A stretch of DNA of 6,365 nt from positions 1-6,365 of the forward strand of contig CALCVR010000148.1 of assembly GCA_937905915.1 (NCBI GenBank), written 5' to 3'. Both the position numbers and the translations under genes were made by a program. This document shows, in pieces, positions 1 to 5,004 of the stretch. This DNA is from an uncultured Eubacteriaceae bacterium. GTDB taxonomy: Bacteria > Bacillota > Clostridia > Oscillospirales > Acutalibacteraceae. The notes below the pieces were generated by a model. It was not told where the DNA came from. It did no database searches and worked only from the letters and a program-made list of their open reading frames with translations. Within the stretch, counting starts at the first letter, position 1. The number at the start of each line of letters is the position of its first letter.

Positions 1-179
1 TCTTCCACTTCCCGCTGATCCTCGGCCATAATGGGGGAACCGCCGGCCGCTAAGATAATGTTGGCGCAGTCGTTGATGGTGACGCGGTTGGTCATACAGT
101 GTACCAAAGGACGTACCCGGCGGATGTTTTCCAAAAGATCCGCCGATTGATTTAAAAGAATGGGATCAGCCTGTAACAT
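1..179 (-). CDS. thiM: Hydroxyethylthiazole kinase ThiM, N-terminal part (runs off left edge)
   Basis: Phosphorylates 4-methyl-5-hydroxyethylthiazole with ATP, the thiazole salvage step of thiamine synthesis; cytoplasmic. Only 59 complete codons are inside the window, read leftward from the ATG at 179-177 with no stop, so most of the gene (family length about 260-275 residues) lies outside. The visible N terminus carries two family hallmarks: RPLVHCMTN at residues 23-31, followed by VTINDCAN, and GGSPIMAED at 46-54, the substrate-binding start of the ribokinase-like fold. The start is fixed by overlap with the thiD stop (TAATG, one shared base) and by a GGAGG site nine bases upstream, inside the last thiD codons. 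This implies translational coupling. It is the fourth gene of the TPP-controlled operon. thiE often follows in such operons, but that would be off the window. Identification is firm; completeness cannot be judged. Confidence 0.93.
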   Translation of the reverse strand, partial: MLQADPILLNQSADLLENIRRVRPLVHCMTNRVTINDCANIILAAGGSPIMAEDQREVE

Positions 180-973
180 TAGCAGTCGCCTCCGTATAAT
201 TCATAGAAATGATTGACCGGTCCGTGGCCATGGCCTAAAGGGATGGCGTGTTCAATGGCGGTTTGAATGTACCGTTTTGCCAAGGCAACCGATTGTTCCA
301 CTGAATGACCCAAAGCCAAGTTGGAAGCGATGGCGGAGGAGAGAGTACAGCCGGTGCCGTGGGTATTGGGAGTGTCGATGCGTTGGCCGGGAAAAGCGGT
401 AAATGTTTCGCCGTCGAACAGCCAATCGGTGGGCTGGCCGTCGGAATGTCCTCCCTTGATGAGCACTTGTTTGGCTCCTAAGGCGTGGATACGGCGGGCG
501 GCCTCCTGCATATCAGCTTCGGAATGGATGGCTATTTGGGCCAGTTTCTCAGCCTCTGGGACGTTGGGAGTCACGATGGTAGCCAACGGGAGCAGAAGCT
601 CTTTCAGGGCCGATGCAGCTTCGGGACGCAGAAGATCGTATCCGCTTTTGGAAACCATAACAGGATCCACCACCACAAAGGGAGGCGTATACTGTGTCAG
701 CTTCCCAGCAATGGCGCGGATGGAGTCGGACACCGATACCATGCCGATTTTGACGGCGTCCACTTGGATATCGGTAAAAATAGCGTCGATCTGCGCTTCG
801 ATCATAGCGGGGGGGATGTCCAATACATCGTTGACCGCTTGGGTATTCTGAGCCGTAATGGCAGTGATGACGCTCATGGCAAAACAGCGATGGGCCGACA
901 TGGTTTTCAGATCAGCCTGAACGCCGGCACCTCCCGAACAGTCGGAGCCGGCAATGGTCAAAACATGTTTCAT
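179..973 (-). CDS. thiD: Hydroxymethylpyrimidine/phosphomethylpyrimidine kinase ThiD
   Basis: A 264-residue ribokinase-family enzyme that phosphorylates HMP to HMP-P and HMP-P to HMP-PP, the pyrimidine donor for thiamine phosphate synthase; cytoplasmic. Length is normal for ThiD. Visible signatures: TIAGSDCSGGAGVQADLKT at residues 6-24 (substrate-binding glycine-rich start), TAITAQNT at 37-44, VVDPVMVSKSG at 101-111, TPNVPEAE at 135-142, KGG at 173-175, and the catalytic anion-hole motif HGTGCTLSSAIA at 205-216 with Cys209. The ATG at 973-971 follows GAGGTG with eight bases of spacing. It starts 15 bases after the thiW stop and its TAA overlaps the thiM ATG, so the genes are cotranscribed and probably coupled. 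The terminal residues GGDC are encoded by the sequence that serves as the thiM ribosome site. No sign of damage. A pyridoxine-kinase role is possible for this superfamily, but operon context argues for ThiD. Confidence 0.96.
   Translation of the reverse strand: MKHVLTIAGSDCSGGAGVQADLKTMSAHRCFAMSVITAITAQNTQAVNDVLDIPPAMIEAQIDAIFTDIQVDAVKIGMVSVSDSIRAIAGKLTQYTPPFVVVDPVMVSKSGYDLLRPEAASALKELLLPLATIVTPNVPEAEKLAQIAIHSEADMQEAARRIHALGAKQVLIKGGHSDGQPTDWLFDGETFTAFPGQRIDTPNTHGTGCTLSSAIASNLALGHSVEQSVALAKRYIQTAIEHAIPLGHGHGPVNHFYELYGGDC
182..193 (-). promoter_or_regulatory. Ribosome binding site for thiM inside the thiD 3' end
   Basis: On the minus strand the end of thiD reads GGAGGCGACTGCTAATG. GGAGG is a near-perfect Shine-Dalgarno nine bases before the thiM ATG, and the thiD stop TAA shares its last A with that ATG. 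The site decides the thiM start and suggests ribosomes terminating on thiD re-initiate on thiM. Confidence 0.8.
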
Positions 974-988
974 AAACGGTTCACCTCG

Positions 989-1528
989 TCAAGCATTGGA
1001 AGAATCATGAGACAGCCTCTGTACCACACGACGGACAGGAGGCAGAAGAATGAGAGCAATGGCAGCGCCGGCCGCAGAGCTGATCAAAAAGGAGGGGACA
1101 TAGAGCAGGATGGCGGCGTCGGTGCCCAGCACCAAACGCGACATCAAACTGCCGGCCATAGCGCCTAAGAACCCGGTGCCGACCACTTCGCCGATGGCGG
1201 CGGCCCAGGTCTTTTTGGTTAGGAGGAAGAGCAGGCCGGCTAAAAAAGCGCCTACCATGCTTCCAGGGAAGGCCATAAGGGTACCGGTGCCCAGCAGGAT
1301 ACGGATAAGGGAGGCCACAAAAGCCATAACAGTGCCCCAGACAGGGCCCAGCAATACGCCGGCACAGACATTGACCATATGCTGTACCGGAGCGCATTTG
1401 GCGATATCGAAGGGGATGACCACCGTACTGGCGCCCACAATGGCCACGGCTGTCAAAAGGGAGGCGGTGGTGATGCGAAACAGCGGCCTGGATTTTGCCA
1501 GAACAGAACCGGTTTTGACTTGATTCAA
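989..1528 (-). CDS. thiW: ThiW, ECF transporter S component (thiazole uptake)
   Basis: A 179-residue hydrophobic membrane protein of the ThiW family, the substrate-binding (S) subunit of an energy-coupling-factor importer predicted to take up hydroxyethylthiazole. It needs a shared EcfA/EcfA'/EcfT module, not seen here. About five or six hydrophobic segments are visible, roughly at residues 18-38, 50-76, 84-104, 108-132 and 138-163. Recognised family motifs are APVQHMVNVCAGVLLGP (46-62) and LLGTGTLMAFPGSMVGA (78-94). The start is a TTG at 1528-1526: AAGGGGG (1536-1542) sits seven bases upstream, and the next in-frame ATG falls inside the conserved membrane core. It begins 77 bases after thiC, the widest gap in the operon, and a hairpin lies in that gap. 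It ends 15 bases before thiD. Substrate assignment comes from the family and from thiM being in the same operon; it is not proven by sequence. Confidence 0.9.
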   Translation of the reverse strand: MNQVKTGSVLAKSRPLFRITTASLLTAVAIVGASTVVIPFDIAKCAPVQHMVNVCAGVLLGPVWGTVMAFVASLIRILLGTGTLMAFPGSMVGAFLAGLLFLLTKKTWAAAIGEVVGTGFLGAMAGSLMSRLVLGTDAAILLYVPSFLISSAAGAAIALILLPPVRRVVQRLSHDSSNA

Positions 1529-1535
1529 CGAAAAA

Positions 1536-1542
1536 CCCCCTT
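1536..1542 (-). promoter_or_regulatory. Ribosome binding site that fixes the thiW TTG start
   Basis: AAGGGGG on the minus strand lies seven bases before TTG at 1528-1526. No ATG or GTG is available nearby in frame, so this site supports TTG as the initiator. A TTG start usually lowers translation, consistent with a membrane S component being needed in small amounts (inference). Confidence 0.7.
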
Positions 1543-1564
1543 ATAAATTGGTATTTAGACAAAA

Positions 1565-1592
1565 GAGAAGGGAAGGGGACGCAGCCCTTCCC
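1565..1592 (-). terminator. Intercistronic hairpin between thiC and thiW (weak or partial terminator)
   Basis: On the minus strand GGGAAGGG (1592-1585) pairs perfectly with CCCTTCCC (1577-1570) around a seven-base loop. The tail is TTCTCTTTTG, pyrimidine-rich but without an unbroken U tract. It may end a fraction of transcripts after thiC or protect the thiC message 3' end. A simple mRNA-processing hairpin is equally possible. Confidence 0.45.
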
Positions 1593-1605
1593 CGGGATGA
1601 CGGCA

Positions 1606-2907
1606 TTATTTTAACAGGGTGACGTCCTCGCCGCTCATGATGCGGTTCATATTGCGCATGGCACACATATTGCCGCACATAGAACAGGAATCGTGAAGGG
1701 CGGGAGAAGAGGAGGCGCGGTATTTTTTAGCCTTCTCGGGATCAATGCACAATTCAAATTGTTTATCCCAGTCCAGAGCCTGACGGGCATCGCTCATCTG
1801 ATCGTCCCAATCGGAAGCACCGGGGATGCCTTTGGCAATATCGCCGGCATGGGCGGCGATACGGGCGGCCATGATACCTTCTTTCATATCGTCCTCGTCG
1901 GGCAGGCGGAGGTGTTCGGCCGGAGTGACGTAGCAGAGGAAATCGGCGCCGGCTGCGGCCGCAATGGCGCCGCCGATGGCGCTGGTGATGTGGTCGTAAC
2001 CGGGGGCCACATCGGTGACCAGCGGGCCGAGGACGTAGAAGGGCGCATTGTGGCACAGCCGTTTTTCAAGCATCATGTTGGCGGAAATCTGATTTAAAGG
2101 CATGTGGCCGGGACCCTCCACCATGACCTGAACCTCTTTGTCCCAGGCCCGTTTAGTCAGCTCGCCCAGGGTGATGAGCTCCTCCAGCTGGGAGGGGTCG
2201 GACGCGTCGGAAATGCATCCGGGACGGCAGGCGTCGCCTAGGCTGATGGTGACGTCGTATTCCCCCAGGATATCCAATACTTTATCGTAGTACTCGTAAA
2301 AGGGATTTTCTTGACCGGTCAGCTCCATCCAGGTGAAAAGTAGGGAGCCGCCTCGGGATACAATTTTAGTTTTACGGGGATTGTCCTTAAACCGCTGGGC
2401 GGTTTTGCGGTTGATACCGGCGTGGATGGTCATAAAGTCCACGCCGTCCTTGGCATGGGTTTCCACCACGCGAAGGAAATCGTCGGCAGTGATGTCCCGA
2501 AGATCCTTTTCCAAAAAGCCGACGGCATCGTAGATGGGGACGGTTCCCAACATAGCGGGACAGGTTTCCACAATCCATTTGCGGAACTCCCTGGTTTTGC
2601 CGTAGGAGGACAGGTCCATAATGGCGTCGGCCTTGAGGGCGACGGCGGTGTTGACCTTTTGCTGCTCCAATTCATAGCTTTGGCAGTCCCGGCTGATTCC
2701 CAAATTGACGTTGATCTTGGTGGTAAGGCCTTCCCCCACGCCGGTGGGGGAAATGGAGGTGTGTAGACGATTGCAGGGGATAGCGATGGTGCCTTTGGCA
2801 ACACGTTGGCGAATAGTCTCTGCATCCAAGCCTTCTTTTTTTGCTACGGCTTCCATAGCGGGGGTGATAATACCTTGACGAGCGGCGGTGATTTGAGTTT
2901 TGGCCAT
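1606..2907 (-). CDS. thiC: Phosphomethylpyrimidine synthase ThiC
   Basis: Radical-SAM enzyme that rearranges aminoimidazole ribotide to HMP-P, the committed step of pyrimidine synthesis for thiamine; cytoplasmic, with a [4Fe-4S] cluster. The start chosen is the ATG at 2907-2905 ([10 protein letters not shown]), giving 433 residues, the short form common in clostridia and other anaerobes. An ATG twelve bases upstream (2919) overlaps the ribosome site AAAGGATG and is therefore unlikely. Visible family blocks: KINVNLGIS (64-72), [15 protein letters not shown] (95-109), GTVPIYDA (121-128), [10 protein letters not shown] (157-166), VSRGGSLL (183-190), [10 protein letters not shown] (221-230), [12 protein letters not shown] (263-274), [26 protein letters not shown] (288-313, parts), and [12 protein letters not shown] (322-333). 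The cluster cysteines near the C terminus are C408, C411 and C415 (CX2CX3C). First gene after the TPP riboswitch and intact throughout. Identification is essentially certain. Confidence 0.98.
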   Translation of the reverse strand: MAKTQITAARQGIITPAMEAVAKKEGLDAETIRQRVAKGTIAIPCNRLHTSISPTGVGEGLTTKINVNLGISRDCQSYELEQQKVNTAVALKADAIMDLSSYGKTREFRKWIVETCPAMLGTVPIYDAVGFLEKDLRDITADDFLRVVETHAKDGVDFMTIHAGINRKTAQRFKDNPRKTKIVSRGGSLLFTWMELTGQENPFYEYYDKVLDILGEYDVTISLGDACRPGCISDASDPSQLEELITLGELTKRAWDKEVQVMVEGPGHMPLNQISANMMLEKRLCHNAPFYVLGPLVTDVAPGYDHITSAIGGAIAAAAGADFLCYVTPAEHLRLPDEDDMKEGIMAARIAAHAGDIAKGIPGASDWDDQMSDARQALDWDKQFELCIDPEKAKKYRASSSPALHDSCSMCGNMCAMRNMNRIMSGEDVTLLK

Positions 2908-2916
2908 AGGGAAAAA

Positions 2917-2924
2917 CATCCTTT
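2917..2924 (-). promoter_or_regulatory. thiC ribosome binding site
   Basis: AAAGGATG on the minus strand resembles AAGGAGG. Aligned to the 16S tail it leaves nine bases before the ATG at 2907-2905. Because the site contains the upstream in-frame ATG (2919-2917), that ATG cannot be its own start, which trims the gene to 433 codons. Confidence 0.7.
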
Positions 2925-2969
2925 CTATGATCTCACAGGTGGAGGATTCCGTTTTTTGCAGATAGCAAC

Positions 2970-2997
2970 AAAAAACGCCCTACCGACTGGCAGAGCG
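2970..2997 (-). terminator. Riboswitch-controlled intrinsic terminator before thiC
   Basis: On the minus strand CGCTCTGCC (2997-2989) pairs with GGTAGGGCG (2984-2976), nine pairs including two G-U, around the loop AGTC. It is followed at once by six T (2975-2970). It lies about 50 bases after the TPP aptamer and before the thiC ribosome site, the standard place for an expression-platform terminator that stops transcription when TPP is bound. Confidence 0.85.
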
Positions 2998-3062
2998 AGC
3001 AAACTAAAACCGCCTTATTGCACTGACACAAAAAGGGTTTTCTTTCATTCTCCCTACGCCAG
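2987..3062 (-). promoter_or_regulatory. Predicted antiterminator pairing of the TPP leader
   Basis: The 3' side of the aptamer, CTGGCGTAGGGAG (3062-3050 on the minus strand), can pair with CTCGCTCTGCCAG (2999-2987): 11 of 13 positions pair, one of them G-U. The first segment contains P5, P4 and P1-proximal sequence of the aptamer. The second contains the whole 5' arm of the terminator. The structure is therefore exclusive with both, giving a ligand-free ON state. The pairing is seen in the sequence; its use is inferred. Confidence 0.65.
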
Positions 3063-3139
3063 TATTATCTGGGTCAGGTGGGCGGGTCGAAGCGATAACA
3101 GCTTCCTCTCAACCGGTTTTACACCAGTTCCCCGGAATC
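3046..3139 (-). ncRNA. TPP riboswitch (THI element) controlling the thiamine operon
   Basis: The aptamer reads leftward from about 3139. P1 is ATTC (3138-3135) with GAAT (3050-3047). GGGGAAC opens P2 and closes with GACCC. P3 is AACTGG/CCGGTT, followed by the conserved TGAGA of the THI box. An optional P3a hairpin is present, GAAGC/GCTTC with loop TGTTATC. The second half has the conserved CACCTGA, P5 CCAG/CTGG with loop ATAATA, then GCGTAGGGA. All conserved pyrimidine- and pyrophosphate-binding segments are recognisable; TTGAGA replaces the usual CTGAGA. It binds thiamine pyrophosphate and, with the terminator downstream, should repress thiC-thiW-thiD-thiM by premature termination when TPP is plentiful. 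Confidence 0.96.
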
Positions 3140-3154
3140 GACTTCATTTTTCTC

Positions 3155-3183
3155 AGTATACCACCATTTTGTCTCCTGTTCAA
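3155..3183 (-). promoter_or_regulatory. Sigma-A type promoter of the thiamine operon
   Basis: Minus strand -35 TTGAAC (3183-3178), 17-base spacer, -10 TATACT (3160-3155). Transcription would start near 3148, about ten bases before the riboswitch P1 helix, as expected for a leader riboswitch. Confidence 0.85.
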
Positions 3184-3292
3184 GAGTATTTGTCGAAAGC
3201 AGTGGCATTGCTTGCAAAATGACAATGAGAACCTAGGATGTAATCTAGTTTGAAAATATCAAAAGCAACAGAAAATAAGGCAGAAATAATAA

Positions 3293-3308
3293 GATAATAG
3301 GATAATAG
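3293..3308. repeat. Tandem 8-bp repeat upstream of the DUF4870 promoter
   Basis: GATAATAG occurs twice back to back (3293-3300, 3301-3308) directly against the -35 box at 3309. The surrounding 3240-3310 is very AT-rich and otherwise featureless between two divergent promoters. The repeat could act as an UP-like element or be simple slippage; nothing in the sequence decides. Confidence 0.5.
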
Positions 3309-3337
3309 TTGCAAATAGTACCGATGTCTGGTATAAT
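3309..3337 (+). promoter_or_regulatory. Sigma-A type promoter of the DUF4870 gene
   Basis: -35 TTGCAA (3309-3314), 17-base spacer, perfect -10 TATAAT (3332-3337). The predicted start of transcription is near 3344, leaving a leader of about 29 bases before the ATG at 3373. Confidence 0.85.
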
Positions 3338-3372
3338 GTAAACCAAAGAAATTAGTAAAAGGAATGATTGAG

Positions 3373-3690
3373 ATGAACAGCAACTCCAAGCTCTTCAGCG
3401 TACTGTCCTATTTTGGTATTTTGTGGATCATCGGTTTGGTGGCAGCACCGCAGGATTCTTTTGTGAGGTTCCATGTCAATCAAGGCATTTTGCTCTTTAT
3501 CCTGGAGATTATTACCAGTTTGGCCGGCTTTATTTTGGGCTTGATTCCGGTAATCCGGTGGTTTGGAGGATTGGTCACTGGAGCCCTGGGTATCTTTGCT
3601 TTTGTTCTGTTCATTATGGGTATCGTCAATGCGGTTAAAGGAAGAATGAAACCGTTACCCTTGATCGGCGGTATTACTTTGATCCAATAA
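3373..3690 (+). CDS. Small DUF4870 (Tic20-like) membrane protein
   Basis: A 105-residue integral membrane protein of the DUF4870/Tic20-like family; no biochemical role is established for the bacterial members. The start is placed at ATG 3373 because AAAGGA lies nine bases upstream; the in-frame ATG at 3364 directly abuts that site. Visible family features: VLSYFGILWIIGLVAAP (10-26) as the first membrane segment, DSFVRFHVNQGILLFI (28-43) with the hallmark FHVNQG, a second hydrophobic stretch about 39-60, a third about 66-88, then VNAVKGRMKPLPLIGGI (85-101), the usual conserved end. Length is typical. It is monocistronic, with its own promoter (3309-3337) and terminator (3714-3752), and diverges from the thiamine operon. 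Base composition is visibly AT-richer than the thi genes. Family call is firm; function unknown. Confidence 0.85.
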   Translation: MNSNSKLFSVLSYFGILWIIGLVAAPQDSFVRFHVNQGILLFILEIITSLAGFILGLIPVIRWFGGLVTGALGIFAFVLFIMGIVNAVKGRMKPLPLIGGITLIQ

Positions 3691-3713
3691 GAGCAAATGG
3701 TATCAAAAAGTTG

Positions 3714-3752
3714 AAACCTGGGCTTTTCGGTTGGAAAAGTCCAGGTTTTTTT
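3714..3752 (+). terminator. Strong intrinsic terminator after the DUF4870 gene
   Basis: AACCTGGGCTTTTC (3715-3728) pairs with GAAAAGTCCAGGTT (3734-3747), 14 pairs with a single G-U, around the loop GGTTG, and runs into seven T (3746-3752). It starts about 24 bases after the stop codon. Its loop, 3' arm and T tract also contain a candidate promoter for the next gene. Confidence 0.92.
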
Positions 3753-3759
3753 GTATAAT
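3731..3759 (+). promoter_or_regulatory. Promoter embedded in the preceding terminator
   Basis: -35 TTGGAA (3731-3736) spans the loop and 3' arm of the terminator hairpin, the 17-base spacer contains the T tract, and a perfect -10 TATAAT (3754-3759) follows one base after it. Predicted start of transcription is near 3766, just before the ribosome site of the next gene at 3767-3773. Confidence 0.65.
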
Positions 3760-3783
3760 GGGAGAGAAGGGAGCGATGCTGCT

Positions 3784-4392
3784 GTGACGCCCAAAATTTT
3801 TATCTTGGTTCAGAACAATGGATTTGTCTACCAAAAAGAGGACAAAAAGGAATATCAGAGCTTTCCGGTGGAGGAGCCTGGACGTGTGCCTAATGTCCCC
3901 TTTTATCATTATCTCTTGAGTGCTGGGAAAACGTATCAAAAACAGCTGGCTAAACTGCTGAAAAAAGAATCAAATTCTATTTTCAAACCGAATTTTTACC
4001 TCTGTTTACCTGACGACACGGTGGAAACCGATCGTAATCTTCTTCTGGGCTTTTTCTATGGATGTGGCGCTGGTATCATACATTCCGGGGAACAGTGTCA
4101 ATATTTGGGCAGCAAAAGTGAAAATTATTTGAGTTTGTCTCGCTCGGAACGTGCCATCGCCTTGCGCTATGTAAAACAAGGAGAAATCTTAGCCACAAGG
4201 TATTATGAGAAGACCTTTTCTGATCCCATTGCCATGAAACAGGATATGTTTTCTCTCCATCCTGATTGCCAAGGGGGGAGGCTGCCGGTTTTGATTTATG
4301 ATCCAGAAGAAGCTTTGGCGCCTTTTTATTGTTTGGGACAAAAGGTGAATTTAGACCATTTGATGGAACATTTTGCAAATGCTTGGAAATAA
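3784..4392 (+). CDS. Unidentified 202-residue protein
   Basis: I do not recognise this protein. The frame is open from 3751, but the bases up to 3759 form the likely promoter -10. The only sensible start is therefore GTG at 3784, ten bases after AAGGGAG (3767-3773). The product is soluble-looking, with no signal peptide or membrane segment, rich in Tyr, Phe, Lys and Leu. It has six cysteines (74, 94, 105, 162, 183 among them, none as a CXXC pair). It opens with a beta-like stretch (PKIFILVQNNGFVYQ, 3-17) and has a basic helix-like stretch at 50-62. A central segment (KPNFYLCLPDDTVETDR, 68-84) is followed by GFFYGCGAGIIHSGE (89-103). The arrangement KPxxxxCxPxxxxExxR faintly recalls the strand-turn of MreB/FtsA-type actin folds, but the phosphate motifs are absent, so this is only a hint. 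Base composition is AT-rich compared with the thi genes. It probably has its own promoter and ends in a perfect hairpin terminator. Confidence 0.75.
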   Translation: MTPKIFILVQNNGFVYQKEDKKEYQSFPVEEPGRVPNVPFYHYLLSAGKTYQKQLAKLLKKESNSIFKPNFYLCLPDDTVETDRNLLLGFFYGCGAGIIHSGEQCQYLGSKSENYLSLSRSERAIALRYVKQGEILATRYYEKTFSDPIAMKQDMFSLHPDCQGGRLPVLIYDPEEALAPFYCLGQKVNLDHLMEHFANAWK

Positions 4393-4400
4393 AAATCAAG

Positions 4401-4443
4401 AGGAAAGACATCCATCTGCTATTAGCCGGATGTCTTTCCTTTT
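4401..4443. terminator. Terminator shared by the convergent genes
   Basis: AGGAAAGACATCC (4401-4413) and GGATGTCTTTCCT (4428-4440) form a perfect 13-bp stem with a 14-base loop. On the plus strand it is followed by TTTT (4440-4443). On the minus strand the tail is CTTGATTTTTATTT, so it can also serve the acetyltransferase gene. The 3' arm of the plus-strand stem encodes the last codons of that gene, whose stop lies in the loop. Confidence 0.85.
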
Positions 4444-4946
4444 ACAGCGCAAAAGACGAGATGAGGCATATCCATGCCGTAATAATGCTTTGTAAATTGG
4501 CCGCAGATGGTCATTCCGTTGCGCTTTGCCACCTTCTGTGAGGGGATATTGGTATCCCGAATCATAGAGTATACTCGGCCCATCCTCAACGTATCGAAAG
4601 CGTATTGTTTACAGGCTAGGGCAGCTTCGGTAGCAAACCCTTTGTGCCAATGGTCCTTGCGGAAAAGATATCCGATTTCCGGTACCCACTCACCTTCCCA
4701 ATCTTGTAGGGTAAGCCCGCATTGCCCAATCATTGATCCGGTGTCCTTATGGGTGACGGCCCACAGTCCAAATCCATCCCGGCGATATCTCTCTATTTGC
4801 CGATCCAGCCACTGCTGTACTTCCTGATCGGAAAAGGCATGTTCATAGGCGTACATGACCTCAGGATCCTGCAAGATGGCGCAAAGGTCAGAATAATCCT
4901 TTTGGGTCATCTCGCGAAGACAAAGACGTCGGGTTTGTAGAATCAT
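4422..4946 (-). CDS. GNAT-family N-acetyltransferase (RimJ/RimL type)
   Basis: A 174-residue cytoplasmic acetyl-CoA-dependent acetyltransferase of the Acetyltransf_3 (RimJ/RimL-like) group; substrate unknown (protein N terminus, amino acid or small amine are all possible). Visible family blocks: TRRLCLREMTQKDY (5-18) as the first strand, EHAFSDQEVQQWLDRQIERY (35-54), GFGLWAVTHKDTGSMIGQCGL (58-78, parts), EIGYLFRKDHWHKGFATEA (90-108) holding motif A, where RKDHWHKGFA matches the acetyl-CoA pyrophosphate loop, and NIPSQKVAKRNGM (133-145), the motif B helix usual for this group. ATG at 4946 follows a strong AAGGAGG site with ten bases of spacing. It lies 91 bases downstream of gap, beyond the gap terminator, so it is probably a separate unit. 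Its 3' end overlaps the terminator of the convergent gene. Confidence 0.93.
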   Translation of the reverse strand: MILQTRRLCLREMTQKDYSDLCAILQDPEVMYAYEHAFSDQEVQQWLDRQIERYRRDGFGLWAVTHKDTGSMIGQCGLTLQDWEGEWVPEIGYLFRKDHWHKGFATEAALACKQYAFDTLRMGRVYSMIRDTNIPSQKVAKRNGMTICGQFTKHYYGMDMPHLVFCAVKGKTSG

Positions 4947-4975
4947 AAAGAATTTTCCTCCTTAAGGGGATTTAT

Positions 4976-5004
4976 CTTGTAGAAAGAAAAATCCCCCTTG
5001 CCAA
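4976..5004 (-). promoter_or_regulatory. Possible promoter for the acetyltransferase, overlapping the gap terminator
   Basis: Minus strand TTGGCA (5004-4999) lies in the loop and 3' arm of the gap terminator. After 17 bases comes TACAAG (4981-4976), a 4/6 match to the -10. Placement mirrors the better terminator-embedded promoter at 3731-3759, but the -10 is weak; readthrough from gap is an alternative. Confidence 0.35.

Noticed and set aside
485..1168. A 227-codon plus-strand frame crossing thiD and thiW
   Set aside because: It spans the junction of two well-supported minus-strand genes, its translation has a low-complexity His/Gly/Asp-rich composition, and it has no ribosome site. Shadow frame.
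1005..1562. Alternative 185-codon minus-strand frame over thiW
   Set aside because: It reads the thiW region in another frame and gives an Arg/His/Cys-rich product. The thiW frame shows family motifs, membrane segments and a ribosome site at TTG 1528.
2919..2948. ATCCT/AGGAT pairing that could hide the thiC ribosome site
   Set aside because: Only five pairs across a loop of about 20 bases. The switch is already explained by the terminator and antiterminator, so translational sequestration is not needed.
2806..3222. Plus-strand frame over the thiC start and riboswitch leader
   Set aside because: It covers the TPP aptamer, terminator and promoter of the opposite strand and has no domain or ribosome site.
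3703..3939. Minus-strand 78-codon frame with a hydrophobic stretch
   Set aside because: It reads antisense through the DUF4870 terminator and into the unknown gene; the hydrophobicity follows from A-rich codons on the other strand, and no ribosome site was found.
4329..4541. Plus-strand 70-codon frame bridging the convergent gene ends
   Set aside because: It overlaps two real genes and the shared terminator and lacks a ribosome site or any recognisable feature.
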